A DNA stretch of 64,000 nt from Siphonodentalium dalli. Taxonomy: Eukaryota; Mollusca; Scaphopoda; Gadilida; Siphonodentaliidae. The notes under the pieces were generated by a model that saw only the letters and a program-made list of their open reading frames with translations, was not told the origin of the DNA and made no database searches. A program made the translations under genes and the position numbers. The stretch is from assembly GCA_032622095.1 (NCBI GenBank), contig CP136065.1:38598732-38662731 (forward strand), in the 5' to 3' direction. This document shows positions 35,521-47,835 of the stretch, in pieces. The number at the start of each line of letters is the position of its first letter. The first letter of the stretch is position 1.

Positions 35521-36404
35521 AGTCGTTATTTCGAAAATCCAAATTCAAATTACGGATTACACTCCATACAATGTGGTTCGTTAAAGGAACAGACCAGAAT
35601 CGATAAACGAACGGACCGTAACGGTTATTTCGTCGTAATCCAGATTTTGATTTTCTGATTCCGTAATCGGAATCAGAACATTCATAATGTAAACAAACCG
35701 AGATTTCCAAACATCGGAGTTTAAAAACGCAATAAAACATCTGAATCCGTCCCTTGTGTACAAATTATTGCAGAATATAAACGATCCATATCAAAGAATT
35801 TTAAATGCGGAGACAACTTTGTGTTATCGAGTGTAAACGGGGATAATTATTACTGAAATTAGACAAATAATGTTATAGATAGTAACGCTGGGGGCACTTC
35901 GGTTGATGGCGAACTTGTAACGTTCCGACATTGTAGCAATACGATATTTAAATTCTCTTTCATCAATGATTCAACGGAAGTCGCTGATATAACAATATGT
36001 TAATCGAGTAAATACTCAGATGGAAATAAACGAGAGAGTGTCTCAAAACAATAGAATTATTACAAAACGTATCGTATACTGGTACACCATAATTATTAAT
36101 GGTCAATATTACGTTAGACCGAGTGACAGTCTTGCTGTTTAGACAGCCAAACAATTGACAGCGTATATGCGTGTGATCGAGACATCTGTTCCATTTACAC
36201 AACACATCGTATATACATAATTATAATTATATATAGGTATTTCCACAAATTCGTATTCGACTGTAACTTCGGTAAGAATGTTAACTATGGACATTTATAT
36301 GAAATTACCACGTTTGTCTGTTTAATTTTCACAATCCGCCATTTTATTTAAGAAATGAAAGTAGTGGGTGTGTGCTATTGGGAATACGGCGCTGTGTTCG
36401 TTTT
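35521..36404. other. no gene recognised
   Basis: Includes a short local palindrome 'ctgattccgtaatcggaatcag' type word near 35658. The frames 35471-35740 and 35963-36205 (minus) have no known domain. Confidence 0.35.
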
Positions 36405-36725
36405 TGATGATTAATTCCAATAAAAAAGCTGGGTGAATTCTTATTTATATTCACAAAATCTGCCGAAAATTTGAGAATAGCCCACGAAGCACATTAAGTC
36501 AGCACAATATAAGATATCAAAGCACTTAGCAACGATAACACGGACGATATAAATAACTGGCTTCAGATGCAATTCGGCTGAATTTTGAAAAGCACGCCCA
36601 TTTCTTCCGCTGACCGCTTTTAGTGATTAGGTCAGATTATGTCAACAATTTGTGACGTCGTGTTCGTGTTATTGAGATATAAAACGGGTGACCCAATTGG
36701 CAGTTGACCAATCACCGAACAGGAT
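36405..36725 (+). repeat. dispersed repeat, copy 1 (partner 44425-44700)
   Basis: Shared words in order: 'ataaaaaagctg', 'attcttattta', 'agcacattaagt', 'gatataaataactgg' + 'ttcagatgcaattcggctga', 'ctgaccgcttttag', 'gtcaacaatttg' and 'ttgaccaatcacc'. Copy 1 has extra bases between 'cttttag' and 'tcaacaattt'. Non-coding. Confidence 0.85.
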
Positions 36726-37714
36726 TATGAGTAACACAGACGAGCTATTTCAATATTTCAACATGATACCACGTGATATCTGGACTGGTCTGGAAAATGC
36801 CATTTCTAACGATAATTTTTTTTATATTTAAATGCTACGGGACTAGTGATTAATGCATCTGATAAAGATAGATAACCCAATTAACAAAACAGTCGTTTTA
36901 AAAGTGTATAGAAGAGCCTAGTATGATTGTTCTTACGTGTATTAAGTGAATAATTCCACCTAAATGGAAGATCATGTGATGACATCTGGATGCATCAAAG
37001 TTAAATGTCATTATATATCAGAACAGATTTCTCAGCAGATCCATGTGCTCCGGCCTGATGAGGCCTAAGCAGAATGAGGTTATCAGAGTGGAATTAATGA
37101 TGCTAGCCCTCTTTGCGTGGTAGCGTCACCGAATTCACCATCTGTGGACCCCATTCTACAAGTTTCAGGCACCCTATTCTCAGGCCTGCGTGTACATTCT
37201 CTTACTTCCTGGTTATAGTACACCAAATATAAACAAAATACCCCCTTTGGTGTGCTGTCACCCACACTCAAGTCGGCATAAAATCACATCTGGCAGCTGA
37301 ATGGTTGATTATGATTGGGATAAAATTAATGCTGAAACTAGAAAAAATCAAAGCCATCATGGAAATATTATACCTGGATGAATATTGATCCAGAGTGGGT
37401 GAAATAATTAACCTGGCATTTAATGGGGGTATGTTTGAAAATTTGGTGATGATTTTTTGTGCGGAATTAGGGCAGTATCAAAAGCGGTACATTTAAAGAC
37501 GGAAACGGCACACGGACCTATTAATTTTTTTGGTTCATATTGGGTCCGAAGAGTCATTCTTAAAAATTGACTAGGTTAGAAAGTTCCAGCATTCACAAGG
37601 AATCGAGCATAGCCCCGGACATTAACATTGTCGCCTTTGGAGAATAATTGGTGTACTGTAACCTCCTCGGATAATCCGCAACAAGCAGTATTCAGTTATC
37701 TCCCGTCGAACGTG
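36726..37714. other. no gene recognised
   Basis: Unassigned AT-rich sequence. The minus frame 37083-37271 shows no domain. Confidence 0.35.
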
Positions 37715-37965
37715 TTTGTCCGAATTCAATCCCCTCGCTTCGCTATGTCTCATGCTAGTTTGTCAGTTACAATTCATTCTGACTTGATATAGACAATTTT
37801 CAAATGAATATGGACATTTCAGTTTTTCAGAATAATGCAGAATGAATTGTAACCTGCAAAGGTCTCAAATAAATAAATCTGACATTTCTTCACACTACTT
37901 ACGTGTGGGTACGGGCAGCGGTAAGTCCTGCGTATTGGACTGAACTCTGCATGGACCTTGACATA
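37715..37965 (+). mobile_element. dispersed repeat, copy 2 (partner 3340-3615)
   Basis: See partner. The inverted words 'gttacaattcattctg' and 'cagaatgaattgtaac' are clear here, bracketing about 90 bp, as in a small MITE. Confidence 0.78.
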
Positions 37966-40568
37966 TTATTACACTGACGAATCATGTTTGTCCGAAATCG
38001 GTCAAGGGTTCCCTATTCGGACGCCTCTGTGTGGCGGCCATTTTGAATCTGGGTTGTGTGTTTTGTGTGTTGCGAAAGGGTGTCTTGTGGGCCGACCTAC
38101 ACAACAGCCTTTAAACTCTGAGCCAACATATGGACCACCCCGCCACACCTTTAGAGGCCGAAATGTCAAAGTTTGACCAATCGATTAATTTTTCCACTTT
38201 TGCCCAAACAGGCCAGAGTGCTGATTTCAGGGTTTTTTTCGTCCGCCCGATTCTCGAACGCTTTTCGCCTCCGATTATTTTTATGATAGAGTATAACGAG
38301 TCGAAACGTTGTGTGACATGAGCTTAGCATGGCATATAGTCAGCAATCTGCAACCGATGATGGTCTTATCAAACATTTTGGCATCATTTTAACTCATTGG
38401 GAGTAATTTTCAAAAAATTATAAATTCTATTTTTGGCATTAAATGAATCTTGTTTTTGTGGGGTTCTAAAACTATTTTCAAAATTCCAATAAGCCGCTCC
38501 AGGATCCAGCTTCCACCTCAAAATTCATGCCATCAGAACGAGGAGAAAATTGTCTGCGAGAAATTGGGACCTTGGTCATTATCACATTTAGCCTCGAATA
38601 TTCTTCAATATGCCTAGCAGACAACCTCCGCTTTCTTTTGACATCCATACATTTGTGCACCACCTTCATTGTGTGGGGAAATTATAAGACGGATAGGTTG
38701 TAAGCCATTATTTCTTTCACTCTACTTATGTTGACAAACGGAAAGACCGTAAGTGCTCCATTCTGACTTGTTATTGCCATTCCGGAGGGCAAGGTATGAT
38801 TTTCGTTGACCAGGGCAGATGTGTTACCTTGTCAGGCATCCACTTACCTGTATTGGTTAACCTACAAAACTGCGGAATTTTGATGACCCGATTATTTGTA
38901 TGATAAAGCATAACATTCCGCATCTTTTGGAGCTTGTTTATCAACTGAGAAGTGTCGCGTCCGAATTTTATGGCACTGTTTATGTTTCTGGCGTATTTGT
39001 ATGAATTGTACATTTTAGTGGGGCAGGGGTAAGTAATTTCCCTATAATACTGGACATAATTTTACAAATAATGAGCTGAATTTAGTTTCAACTTGAAAGG
39101 GTGTTATCATATAATAGTAATACACAACACAATTATACATGGATACATTATTGTCACGAATTATCACGAATTTTAAGTTAAATTAAATAGTCCATCCTGG
39201 GTATTGTCTACCTTTAGCTGTTCCAAAAACACTAACTTGTTAGGCGTCGGAAATAAGCCTATTATATCATACGCAATCATTTAGATAATGTTGCATCAAG
39301 CAGTATGGGGACACTTACAATAACTGGCTGAAAAATAACACACCAGTTAATGGTAATGGAATACCACACACATAAGGGATCTGTTCTCGTTCACATTTTC
39401 AGGACTTTACATTGCATATGTGATATGGTGTCGTTAATATACTTATATAGAAAGCTAAATACCAACAACAGGTGGCAAATTCAAACATTATCAAGCTAAT
39501 ATGCGAACGGACAATAAATACTCAAAAAAAAAAAGACGGAATTTTGGTACCTCTCTTCAAAGGGCAAAATAAGCAACAAGGCGACAATTGCCAGATGGCA
39601 AACAACCAGTATTTTAACAATATCATAGCCACCAAAATTCCGCATATATTGGAGAGGAGGTCTATATGTCGTTCGTTGGACCGAACTCGGGCAAGGTGAA
39701 ATGCTATTGCGCTGTATTGTAACATTTGAATTGGGGCGGGGTGGGGTGGCTCGGGTTCGCCATTTGCTGAAATATCCGCTCTAAATATAGAAAATCACAG
39801 ACTTGTACCCAGCCGGGTCAGAAAGGAAATATGACTGGTGCGCTCAAGTAGAGATTGCCCATTGCCAGTCAATATCCGCGGAGCTGGGATAACCAACTGA
39901 GGCAATTGTCTGCATTTGGTCTTTATTCTTTACAGTATATTAATCTCGGCAATGGGGGACACTTAATTGTTCTAAATGTTTGTATTAAGCGAATCGTTTG
40001 GAAAGTCATCCAAGCGGCATTTTATTCATTGTTCGATGTTATCGATGGTCGGGAATGTACAAGAAAACTATTGTCAGCCAATATCCGCGGAGAAGGTAAA
40101 CAAGAAACGTACGTCTGGACTGGAGCAAGCAACTTCACCGAATTATCACTGTGGCATTCCAATAAAGTACAGCATGAACTGAGAACATGTCCAGGGACGT
40201 GGACAGAGTGTATCCGTGGGGTGTCCACCGTCAAATTGCCAATTATCTCATCTTGAACCAGACCAAAGACCAACCTCCTAAGTTCACTAAATTACATTTC
40301 CACACCCTTGAGTTAGAATTGTCAAATCTGCATCTCAAGCTTCCCAACAGCTGGAAATTTCCAACCTGCCATGGTCACCCCTAAGGTTGGACACGTTCTA
40401 ACTGATGGCCAGTATAAATTGTTTACCGAAATTAGGAACATATATATGTGCGTCTGTTGAATTAACACAACAATTTCCACACTAAATTATGATTGCAAAA
40501 TCAAATTATGATAACAATTTCAACATATTTTTGGCGCAAAATGTACAAATGTTATGAAATTTCAGCTG
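37966..40568. other. long interval without a recognised gene
   Basis: About 2.6 kb. It holds a 133-codon plus frame (39855-40256) and short minus frames (38478-38669, 38771-39013), none with a domain I recognise. The word 'aatatccgcggag' occurs twice (39871, 40080). A real exon could be hidden here but nothing in the sequence supports one. Confidence 0.35.
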
Positions 40569-40572
40569 TTAA

Positions 40573-40831
40573 ATGGGTACTGTATACACTAAATCCGGTC
40601 ATGTTTGGGACCATCTCCTTTGATACTCAACAAAATATATGCAATAAATGCATAAATTTGAGCCACGATTGAGTGCAAAATACACTCATTTACAATATGA
40701 ACAATACAAACAACATGGTAATTATAATGAAAATGAATTTATGACTGAATTCATTCATTTGTTGCATTTTTTTCTGTTGAACATAAAAGGAGATGGTCCC
40801 AAAATGGCCGGATTTAGTGTACAGTACCCCT
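40573..40831. mobile_element. 259-bp MITE with about 48-bp TIRs, TTAA-type
   Basis: The left end 'gggtactgtatacactaa' + 'atccggtcatgtttggga' + 'ccatctcctt' is inverted at 40787-40831. The element sits after TTAA (40569-40572), with TTAC on the right. The terminal word GGGTACTGTA is shared with the element at 50135-50726. TTAA flanks suggest piggyBac-like mobilisation (inference). Confidence 0.88.
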
Positions 40832-41120
40832 TTACATGTCGAACAAAGTTGACCCGATGGGTCGCGTTTACATATATACGTGATGCGGATCTTGCAGAAC
40901 TTATTCAAAATTGACATTCGCGATCAGGGCGCTATCACTTGCAGCTGCAAGAACATATTTTCAAGAACTATCAGAAAGATAGCTAACCTGTAATTAATAT
41001 TCATGAGAAGCTGAACCCTTACATTGTTACATGCGTCCTCATTTAGAGAGTAGAGATATTTATAGATTGATAAAACGTCTAACATATCCCGTCGAGCATA
41101 ACATATAAAGAGGACCCATC

Positions 41121-42047
41121 CTATAATCCCATAATCCCCGTTGCGGGCAAATACTCAGTAAACCCGTTGCGGACAAATTACGCGACGATCGGTAAGATTG
41201 TTTAGCGCGATATTTTGCTTTTAATTTTGCCTTTACCGGCATAATTCCGGATTCACATGGTGTTTGATGGACCCAACATCTAACAATTGTTGACAGATGG
41301 AAGACGGCTCAATTTGGTTACAAAATGACCGATGGATGGTCAGAATAAACATTCCATATTTAAATATTGCGTGATTTTTATTATTACGTTTCAAATTAAA
41401 GCAAATTTGAATAATGTCGAAAACGTTCTATTGATATAGTTATCATAGGAAGCTAAATCTTCATTTCCAGCAATATTTGCTGAATTTATGTAAGAAAAAC
41501 AACGAATAATTCTGATGGCATTCCCAATTGTTCGAGTAAAACCCGTTACAGGCTCGATTGAAGCCAGCAGTGGCGTTTACTGCCGCCCGCCACGGGGTTT
41601 ACTTAATTGTAGACTACGATTCGTAGTACGGTAAGTTTGGAAAGACGTAATTATTCGGGTTACTGGATTGATATTCGGGGAGCTTACTTTTATAACACAT
41701 CAATAGATGAATATGTTAGACAACTAGCTTCATACATGTAACCAATATTTCGATTAGTGCATATTTCGATGGATGCAAGTCGAGTTAACCTTCAAATAAG
41801 GAATGCGTTCGAATAAGATTAAGTTTTTCTGAAGAATGGTTATCTAAATTATCCCCGGACTTCTATCACAGCCTACATAATCGTTGCCCCACGTACACGG
41901 GGGCCATTTTCAGCACCAGTATTAAATGCACCACTTGAAACTAATTAAACCAACCTTGTTGTGGGAAATTTAATCATATGCTCGCCCGCTTCGTGTTTTA
42001 CTGACGCCCACAGCGGCGTTTACTTGCCCGCAGCGGGGATTATATAT
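41121..42047. mobile_element. element of about 925 bp with inverted 'ccccgttgcgggcaa' termini
   Basis: Left: 'ataatccccgttgcgggcaa' then 'agtaaacccgttgcgg'. Right: 'cagcggcgtttacttgccc' then 'gcagcggggattata'. These are inverted repeats with a second, subterminal inverted motif. Related words ('gcccgccacggggtttact') recur internally at 41570-41605. No transposase frame, so a non-autonomous DNA element is the simplest reading; the superfamily is unknown. Confidence 0.72.
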
Positions 42048-42337
42048 ATGTAATACCTAACTATGACATCTTACTTCCATGCATCCACGTATGATAACGT
42101 ATTCTTCTATATATTTAGGTAACATTGCCAGAAAGAAGTGCCATGCAGTGTTGAAATAATTTGGTATAATTTTGTACAGGAAAAGAGCAAACTATATTCA
42201 CTTAATAATACCAGAAAAAACAGGCTATGGACTTTAAAAATGATTCCTTTGTTAATTAGATTGAGTTTAAACAGATTTGATGACCACAATGTATAATTGA
42301 TTGCCAAACGGATTGGGACTACAAAACACTCACGCTT

Positions 42338-43873
42338 AGGGCGCGTACACATGGCCAGCAAGAAAATATCAGGTATGCCCCATGTGACTTACTTGACCAA
42401 TGAAATAAATAATACCTGCAAATATCCGACGAAGGCAGCGCGCTGATATTTTATCGCCAATTGGTGATATGTGTTCACTTTGATATGTGGTCATCGGTAT
42501 CCGTTAACTAATCTCGCAGGGATATGATCGTAACAATTCAAGCACTCGAGTTATGATCCATCAACAGTATCGTCTGTTTCAACATACTACGTATTTCCAT
42601 TTTATATTGGTTGTCAGAACCGCTGATGTATTATATATACATGTACATTGTATATACGTGTGTACAGAGACGTGGCGACAGGGAGGGGCATTGGTGTGTC
42701 TCACCCCCCCCCCCAACTTTGGTCAATATTTTCAACAGTTGGACATTTCATACCTGCCAAAACATTAGTTGGAAAGTTCACACCAACAATAGGTTGAAAA
42801 TGTTTTTGTAGTTTGATTTTCAAAACATTTCTTGGGGGAATTAATTGTTTTTGGACCAATATTTGCATATTTTCCTATTTTTGATAAACATTTTGGTCTG
42901 AAATGGTCATCAGTTGGAAACTTTCCAACCTCAGGGGGGGGGGGGGGGTGACAGTTTGGAAATTTCCAACACTTTGAAAGCTTGTGTCCTGGTCCCTCCC
43001 CCGTGGCCAGTCAAAAGTCAAAAACTGCTAGTTAATTTAAGAAAACAATATTGTCATACATTTGGTCAACATTGTCATTGGAATTGTCATCAGATGTAAA
43101 TTTTCCAAACTAAGTGGGGTTTCGGGTTTGAAATTTCCAACTCTAGGAATGATTGAGGCTAGTCTAGATGGGAGGATTTTGCGATTTTCTTGTTCAGATT
43201 ACAAAATTTTCGCACACCGGGCCGAACATGGTATAATACTAGGCCTAAGAGCACTGAGGTGCAAGGGGGAACAAATGGAATTGGAAAACTTGTGTTTGGT
43301 CTGATTCTGATTCAAGGGGGGGGGGGGTGCAGTTAGAATTTCCCAAGGTGAACACCCGAACGGAAACCCTCTGCATGTATGGGGATGCTTTATAATTTGG
43401 TACCTCACATGCCTTGATTTAGTTGTTTTACTTTAATTTGGACTGTATGCATAGAGGGGATGCATAGCTGAACCAAACAAAAATTTTGACCAAAAGTAGG
43501 AAGATGTGCAACTAGTTACACTGGTTGGAATATCAAGTAATGAGAACATACATCAGAGCTCACCGCGTCCCCGAACACACATCCCTACTCCAACGAGAAG
43601 GGCGCGTTCACTTCTCGTTAAAATAGGTGGCATTTAAAATTTTCCATAACACTTTATAACTCTATGAATATTCGATATGGACTATAGGTTGTTTGTCCGC
43701 AGTAATTCACTTCAACAAACACGACGAACACTAGTCACATTGAGCTCAATCAACATCAACTAACCCGCCGCTTTCACACGGGCGTAATCTTTGCAGCAAG
43801 AAAATATCAGAGTACAATTGTACCTGATATTTTCTTGCAGATATTTTCTTGCAGCTTCATGTGTACGCGCCCT
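42338..43873. mobile_element. inverted-repeat-bounded segment, about 1.5 kb
   Basis: 'agggcgcgtacacatgg' + 'ccagcaagaaaatatcagg' at 42338 is inverted near 43824-43873 ('cctgatattttcttgcag', then 'catgtgtacgcgccct'). Between them lie G/C-tracts (42704, 42934, 43316) and recurring 'ggaaatttccaac' words. Either one non-autonomous element or two related MITE fragments in opposite orientation. No convincing target duplication. Confidence 0.55.
43793..43841. repeat. perfect hairpin
   Basis: 'gcaagaaaatatcag' and 'ctgatattttcttgc' flank 'agtacaattgtac', itself partly palindromic. It overlaps the right border of the 1.5-kb segment. Confidence 0.88.
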
Positions 43874-44424
43874 TACTGTCGTTCCTTTGTCAACCAAATA
43901 CATATATCTATACATATATACATAATTATATGCAAATGGAACAGAGTGAATTTTATTTATTATGTATACATGTATATAAAATTTGTAATTTAACATGTAA
44001 TGAATTGTGTTGGAAAATAAACTATGTTTAATCTAAGTGCGAGCACTTAGAATCGCCCCGTTCCATATTAATACACTCATAATTGAAGAGGCACTGGTTT
44101 GGCACGTGATCACAGTGTGTGTCAATTTCGGATGTGCACCAGCAATACATAAGCGGGATTGAGAGTAAGGGTGGATGGGGTTTTAATTGGGTTATCCGTC
44201 TTTCATCATTTTTATTCACCACCAATCTGTTTGCCAGACTATATCTAGTTATAAATGGATTCCGTTTGTCGTTCATTTCATCGCATGTGTATTTAAGAAA
44301 TTAGTGTAGTGCATGGGTGAAGCGGTTTACACTAAATGTCCCCCAACAATCACTGCGCCGTCTCACCCAATACGACACACACACACCCATGCACTACATT
44401 CATTTCTTATATTTATATAACTTT

Positions 44425-44700
44425 TTGGTGATTTATTCCCATAAAAAAGCTGAGTGTATTCTTATTTATTTTCACAAAATGGCCGATAATATGAGACTAG
44501 CCCACGCAGCACATTAAGTGATCCCGATATTAGGTTTCCAAACTCTTAGCTACGATAACGTGATCGATATAAATAACTGGTTTCAGATGCAATTCGGCTG
44601 ATCTTTGAAATTCTCGCCCAATTATTCTGCTGACCGCTTTTAGTCAACAATTTGTCTTCCTGTTCGTGATACACTCGAGAGATTGACCAATCACCAAAAT
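44425..44700 (+). repeat. dispersed repeat, copy 2 (partner 36405-36725)
   Basis: See partner for the shared words. This copy lacks about 24 bp between 'cttttag' and 'tcaacaatttg'. Confidence 0.85.
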
Positions 44701-45118
44701 CGCGGACAGGCTGTGTAAATATTCCTTGTTATATAAACACGCATTCTGTATTTCATTTTGTGGTCTGTTTATCTTTCGGTAATACATATAGCGAATTGCG
44801 TCAGCTATAATGGTGTTTCTTGTTTCAAAGGTTGAAAAAAAAACTATAGCGGCCATATGTAGTTTTAGCTCCTTGTGCCAATTCTGCCAAGAGATATGAT
44901 ATCAATCATATATTGCAATTTGTGGTTATATTCTGCCGGTTCAGCAGACGACAGTTCGTCTTTGATTTCGTTCTCGTGTACGTAGATCGTGCCATGAATC
45001 TCTAGCATGAAGATGTCACATTCCACCAGTAAAAAAAATGGGAACTTTTTAAAGTTGTGACAGGGAAGTTTATAACATTGAAGAAAACAGTGGAGATAAC
45101 ATATCTCTTAGTTAATAC

Positions 45119-45560
45119 CTGTTCCTTATAATGTGTTGCATTGCAGGTGAAGATCCCAGCTCGCAATTGTACGATTTAAGTGACTTTGTGAGCAGTTTTT
45201 CTTTGCGTCGCTTACAATCATGGAATTTCTCTCTGGTAATTAGTTCAATGTTTATTACGATATCACCTCACAAAAGTCACAACACAGCATGCAATCTCGA
45301 ACGAGGACCAGCCCCTATATACTATGAAGCTAGGGCCAGCCCCTATATACTGTGAAGTATATTATTAAGGAGCCAGTCAGTATTAACAAATCAATATATT
45401 CCCTGCCTTGTTTGTTCACTGTTATAAAGTTCCCTGTCAGAACAGGTCAGAGCATCAAAAAGTTCTTAGGTTTTGTACTGGTGGAATATGAGTAGAGATG
45501 GATGGCATGATCTATCGTGTACGTTGATCAGGATGACAATTCTTTTATCTTGGTTCCGAA
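45119..45560 (+). repeat. diverged third relative of the module 5' segment
   Basis: Matches 7748-8060: 'gttccttaataat/ataatgt', 'ggtgaag-tcc-a-ctcg', 'ttgtacgatttaagtgac' + 'tttgtg', 'tatattccctgccttgtttg', 'gaac-ggtcaga' and 'ggttttgtac'. No 74-bp unit is nearby. Near 45305-45355 a 25-bp word 'ccagcccctatatact' is duplicated. The plus frame 45131-45355 includes LYDLSDFVSS, following a 'ttgcag|G' acceptor-like site. Confidence 0.8.
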
Positions 45561-45689
45561 AAAAGCAGTAGGCAGTTCCTTTAATTAATATGTCTTTTCG
45601 ATTGATTTTCTGCATTACACTATCAGGGTTTCTATATATTCCTGGTGCTATATATCTTCTTGTATTTTCTCTTCGTCGAATCTTACGCG

Positions 45690-45955
45690 ACCTTCCAGTT
45701 TGATTACATCATTTTAACCCTTTCTTCACTAAATACTTATTCATTAGTAGTTCCCTTAGTATATGTTTAGATAATAAGTTTAACAAGTTGGTCGTTTGTT
45801 GAACTTATTATCTGAACATTTTCTTCCAACGAATATGATTCCTTATGAACTACTTATGTCGTTTTATCTATCCGTCGATCGTCTGCTTACATTTCCTGAA
45901 CACCCATGCAGATGTAAAATAGGCCATTCCAATGTATACTTTCATAAATGAACGG
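45690..45955 (-). repeat. relative of the module 3' flank, inverted, with a palindrome
   Basis: Read on the minus strand, 45955-45800 resembles 21700-21850 (aligned words around 'gaacttattatctgaa', 'tttcctga-cacc', 'atgta-actttcataa'). At 45771-45815 'gataataagtttaacaa' and 'ttgttgaacttattatc' form a palindrome. Related sequence is also at 60310-60410. Confidence 0.6.
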
Positions 45956-46036
45956 GAGAATCCATTCAGTAAATAAAGGGTAAAGTGTTATTTGCCGGAC
46001 TGTTAGTCAGTAACAGTTTAAATGTATCTTTTAAAC

Positions 46037-47835
46037 TTAGAACACGGAAGATTTTTTCAAATGACTTCCAAATGTAATTTTGTAACAATTTACATCGGAA
46101 ATTATGAAGACATTTGGATAGTATATTCGAGAAGGTGTGTTTTGTGCGGAGTGCAATAACAAGAGAAAAGTTTTTAAAACCACAGTAACCGGATACAAAC
46201 GCGTCGAATTTGTTCTGTACCAGAAACTAACATATATATTCAAAGACATGGTAAAATGAATGCCAATGAAATCCATACGTATATCGACGGACATTTTTAT
46301 TTATTGTCATCATTATCTTTAGTGTGCTTACATAATGCATAACTAAGAAAATAAACAACATCACGGCGATGAGAGATATCATGCCTATACGTCTGAACTA
46401 TAAAGCTATAGGAAGTAAATTGTAGAAACAGAATGGAACATATAGATGTGACTGTGACGCCACCGTTACGTATGTATGCACGAAAGAAGACATTCTCGAA
46501 AAGAAATATGTCCACTTGAGGAATGTAACTTTCTACTATAATTCCCGAAAACTGACTACCACACCCGTGGGTTGTGTTTCGCAACCGATCAATAGGAGGA
46601 AGCCCCGATGGGAGAAAAGACCACCACGCCAAGGTTGTTCAATTGCATTCTTTCAACCTAGAACATAGTTACATAAGCATTAGAAAAATGCTGACCAATA
46701 TGTGACAAAATCAAAATAGGAAAGATAGCCCATACGCGTGTGACATAGTATGTATAAGTTCACCAGCACCACGCCCAGATGCGTGTGATAAACAAATTAC
46801 AAAGAAATACAAATTTAAGCCAAATTGCAATCACACACACAATTCTTAAATAAAAATATATGGACAATAAAGTTACTGCTAAATGCAGAAAATATATGGC
46901 AAACTAATATCCATTAATTATATATAAATTACATAAAGATATCGTGAGACATATGAATGCCTGAATGATATGACGATGAAATGTCGACCATGAACAAAGA
47001 TGGCCATTGCCATCAAATTGATAAGATGTAATCCAAGATTATTTAAAAAATATAAAGTATGACAGGTCAAGGAACCTGGGATTGCCAACACGACCCATAG
47101 GTAACACAGATGACTAATAATACCTTACACATATGTGGGTAAGTTGAAGCATACTTTGAATTGACAAATTAAATGTTCAAATCTATCACAATGTTAAAAT
47201 CCAATCATAGTCGCATTTCCGCCAAAACTCCAAATACACACAATTTAGACATTTAAAAGTTGGTCTAGTTTAACAAGTACCACAATTGAATGTCGACGAG
47301 ATTACGTCCTTAATGGCAACCACAAACATATCACTTGTGATACAGGTTGTATCACATCAGAAATCGTGATATTTTTATAAAATGTGAAATGAATTGTACA
47401 GTAATCTATGTGTATAGTAGACGGTCATTTTTTCATTGTTATCATTATCAGTAGTATACATGTACAATGCACGGATAAGAAACCAAACACTATCAAAGAA
47501 TGGAATACATCACGCGTACGTCTAAACTAAAGCTAGAAAGTGCGTTGTATGAACTTGACACACGATCTCACCGTGGCATTCCAGGCACGTACATCGCCAA
47601 CGAGGAAAAGTTCTGGAACAGAAATACGCCCACTTGAGGAATGTAACTTTCGATTGTAATTCCCGAAAACTCCCAAATTACACGCGTGGGTTGTATAACA
47701 TCAGATATCACGACATTGCCAAATGTGAAATGACTGATGTGCACGGGAAGCCTAATTTGTAAACAGGGACAATGTTTTTCATTGTCATCATTACCCGTGG
47801 TATAATTGACTAGAATCCAGGCGATACAACGGAGG
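46037..47835 (-). repeat. degenerate array of about 300-bp units, left part
   Basis: Units, best read on the minus strand, begin near a 'ccacag|gtaatgatgacaatg' sequence and encode similar words: HISHFTFGNVVISD, EFSGITIESYIPQV and FLFQNF. Unit starts are visible near 46310, 47445 and 47805. The best unit (47803-47574) has an acceptor-like 'accacag|G' and a donor-like 'cacg|gtgaga'. Frames at 46297-46632 and 47568-47840 derive from these units. Other units have stops and lack the donor. They may be decayed duplicated exons or simply a repeat; I do not recognise the protein. Confidence 0.65.

Noticed and set aside
39855-40256. 133-codon ORF as a gene
   Set aside because: No recognisable domain, no splice or start context. 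A frame of this length is plausible by chance in 64 kb read in six frames; kept only as a note.
42338-43873. Complete hAT transposon
   Set aside because: The ends are inverted and begin 'agggcgcgtacac', but no 8-bp target duplication and no transposase remnant can be seen; reported only as an inverted-repeat-bounded segment.
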